5,780 bases of DNA. Origin: Sphingobacteriales bacterium (GTDB taxonomy: Bacteria > Bacteroidota > Bacteroidia > Sphingobacteriales > Sphingobacteriaceae). The notes under the pieces are model-generated. The model made no database searches, was not told where the DNA came from, and saw only the letters and a program-made list of their open reading frames with translations. Position numbers and translations under genes: made by a program. Location of the stretch: NCBI GenBank assembly GCA_020058405.1, contig JAGVEE010000312.1, forward strand, positions 1 to 5,780. Direction: 5' to 3'. Positions 5,405-5,780 of this stretch are shown one piece after another (position 1 is the first letter of the stretch; every line of letters starts with the position of its first letter).

Positions 5405-5780
5405 ACCCCGCTTTTTTCAATTCTTCTTGCATTGCTACGCCAATTTGTGCTGGCGATTCTACTACACGAATACCACACTCGCGCATGATTTTCATCTTCG
5501 CAGCGGCAGTATCATCTGCTCCACCTACAATTGCACCTGCGTGCCCCATTCTACGTCCTGCTGGAGCGGTTTGTCCTGCTATGAAACCAACTACTGGTTT
5601 AGTACCATTAGCCTTAATCCAGTTTGCAGCTTCTGCTTCCATACCACCACCAATTTCACCAATCATAATAATACCATCCGTTTCTGGGTCGTTCATTAAT
5701 AACTCTACCGCTTCTTTAGTGGTTGTTCCAATAATTGGGTCGCCACCAATACCAATTGCAGTAGATTGGCCTAAGCCTAA
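5394..5780 (-). CDS. sucD: Succinyl-CoA synthetase (ADP/GDP-forming) alpha subunit, C-terminal 128 residues
   Basis: SucD works with SucC in the TCA cycle, linking succinyl-CoA hydrolysis to nucleotide phosphorylation. The frame is open to the window edge and begins in mid-gene with GQSTAIGIGGDPIIGTTT. It includes ETDGIIMIGEIGG, holding the Glu that positions the phosphohistidine in this family, and GRRMGHAGAIVGG with the active-site His (residue 80 of the visible part). The family is about 290 residues, so rather more than half lies beyond position 5780. The internal ATG at 5694-5696 is not the start, since conserved family sequence continues upstream in frame. The C-terminus KKAGLIS is ordinary; the last codon and stop run into a TAGCACATT repeat. 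An intrinsic terminator follows. Confidence 0.96.
   Translation of the reverse strand, partial: LGLGQSTAIGIGGDPIIGTTTKEAVELLMNDPETDGIIMIGEIGGGMEAEAANWIKANGTKPVVGFIAGQTAPAGRRMGHAGAIVGGADDTAAAKMKIMRECGIRVVESPAQIGVAMQEELKKAGLIS

Noticed and set aside
5394..5696. A complete 100-residue protein starting at the ATG at 5694-5696
   Set aside because: Conserved SucD sequence continues in frame upstream to the window edge, so this is an internal methionine of a partial sucD.
5427..5699. Plus-strand open frame opposite sucD
   Set aside because: It is antisense to conserved sucD and rich in Cys/His/Thr codons as expected of a shadow frame.

Overview
The window looks like chromosome from an AT-rich member of the phylum Bacteroidota. 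The evidence is a secreted protein with a type IX secretion (T9SS) type A C-terminal domain, starts without a clear Shine-Dalgarno sequence, and intergenic spacers filled with short A/T-rich tandem words of the kind common in this phylum. I cannot name a genus.

Left half (1-2655): one gene and an array of long, complex repeats. A partial unit (1-285) is followed by a T9SS-exported protein gene (334-1491, + strand). Two full units (1525-1894 and 1915-2307) and a truncated unit (2326-2553) come next. Each full unit is about 370-393 nt, has no coding capacity, and has the same architecture. (i) Two 27-nt arms, S1 and S1', complementary at about 23-24 of 27 positions, enclose exactly 74 nt. Inside those 74 nt, three conserved boxes are separated by two poorly conserved segments of constant length, V1 (21 nt) and V2 (27 nt). 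(ii) A low-complexity segment, V3, varies in length. (iii) A second structured module has the interleaved order A-B-A'-B': B/B' is a near-perfect 25-bp inverted repeat around an exactly 77-nt conserved core, and A' lies inside that core. I match this array to no family I know. It is the main candidate for something undescribed. Candidate explanations are a tandem structured RNA with exchangeable guide-like segments, a non-autonomous mobile or cassette element that brackets the T9SS gene, or an array of protein-binding or promoter sites whose spacers drift freely.

Right half (2656-5780, all on the minus strand): ordinary genes. Reading leftward, there is the C-terminal part of succinyl-CoA synthetase alpha subunit (sucD, cut by the window end) with a strong intrinsic terminator. 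A spacer with 14-mer and 8-mer tandem repeats follows. After it come truA (tRNA pseudouridine synthase) and a fused membrane/ATPase ABC exporter half-transporter that starts 4 bases after the truA stop, so these two are probably co-transcribed.

No reverse transcriptase, transposase, integrase, nuclease or Cas-like gene lies in the window. Any protein partner of the array would have to be outside it, most likely to the left, where the array runs off the edge.
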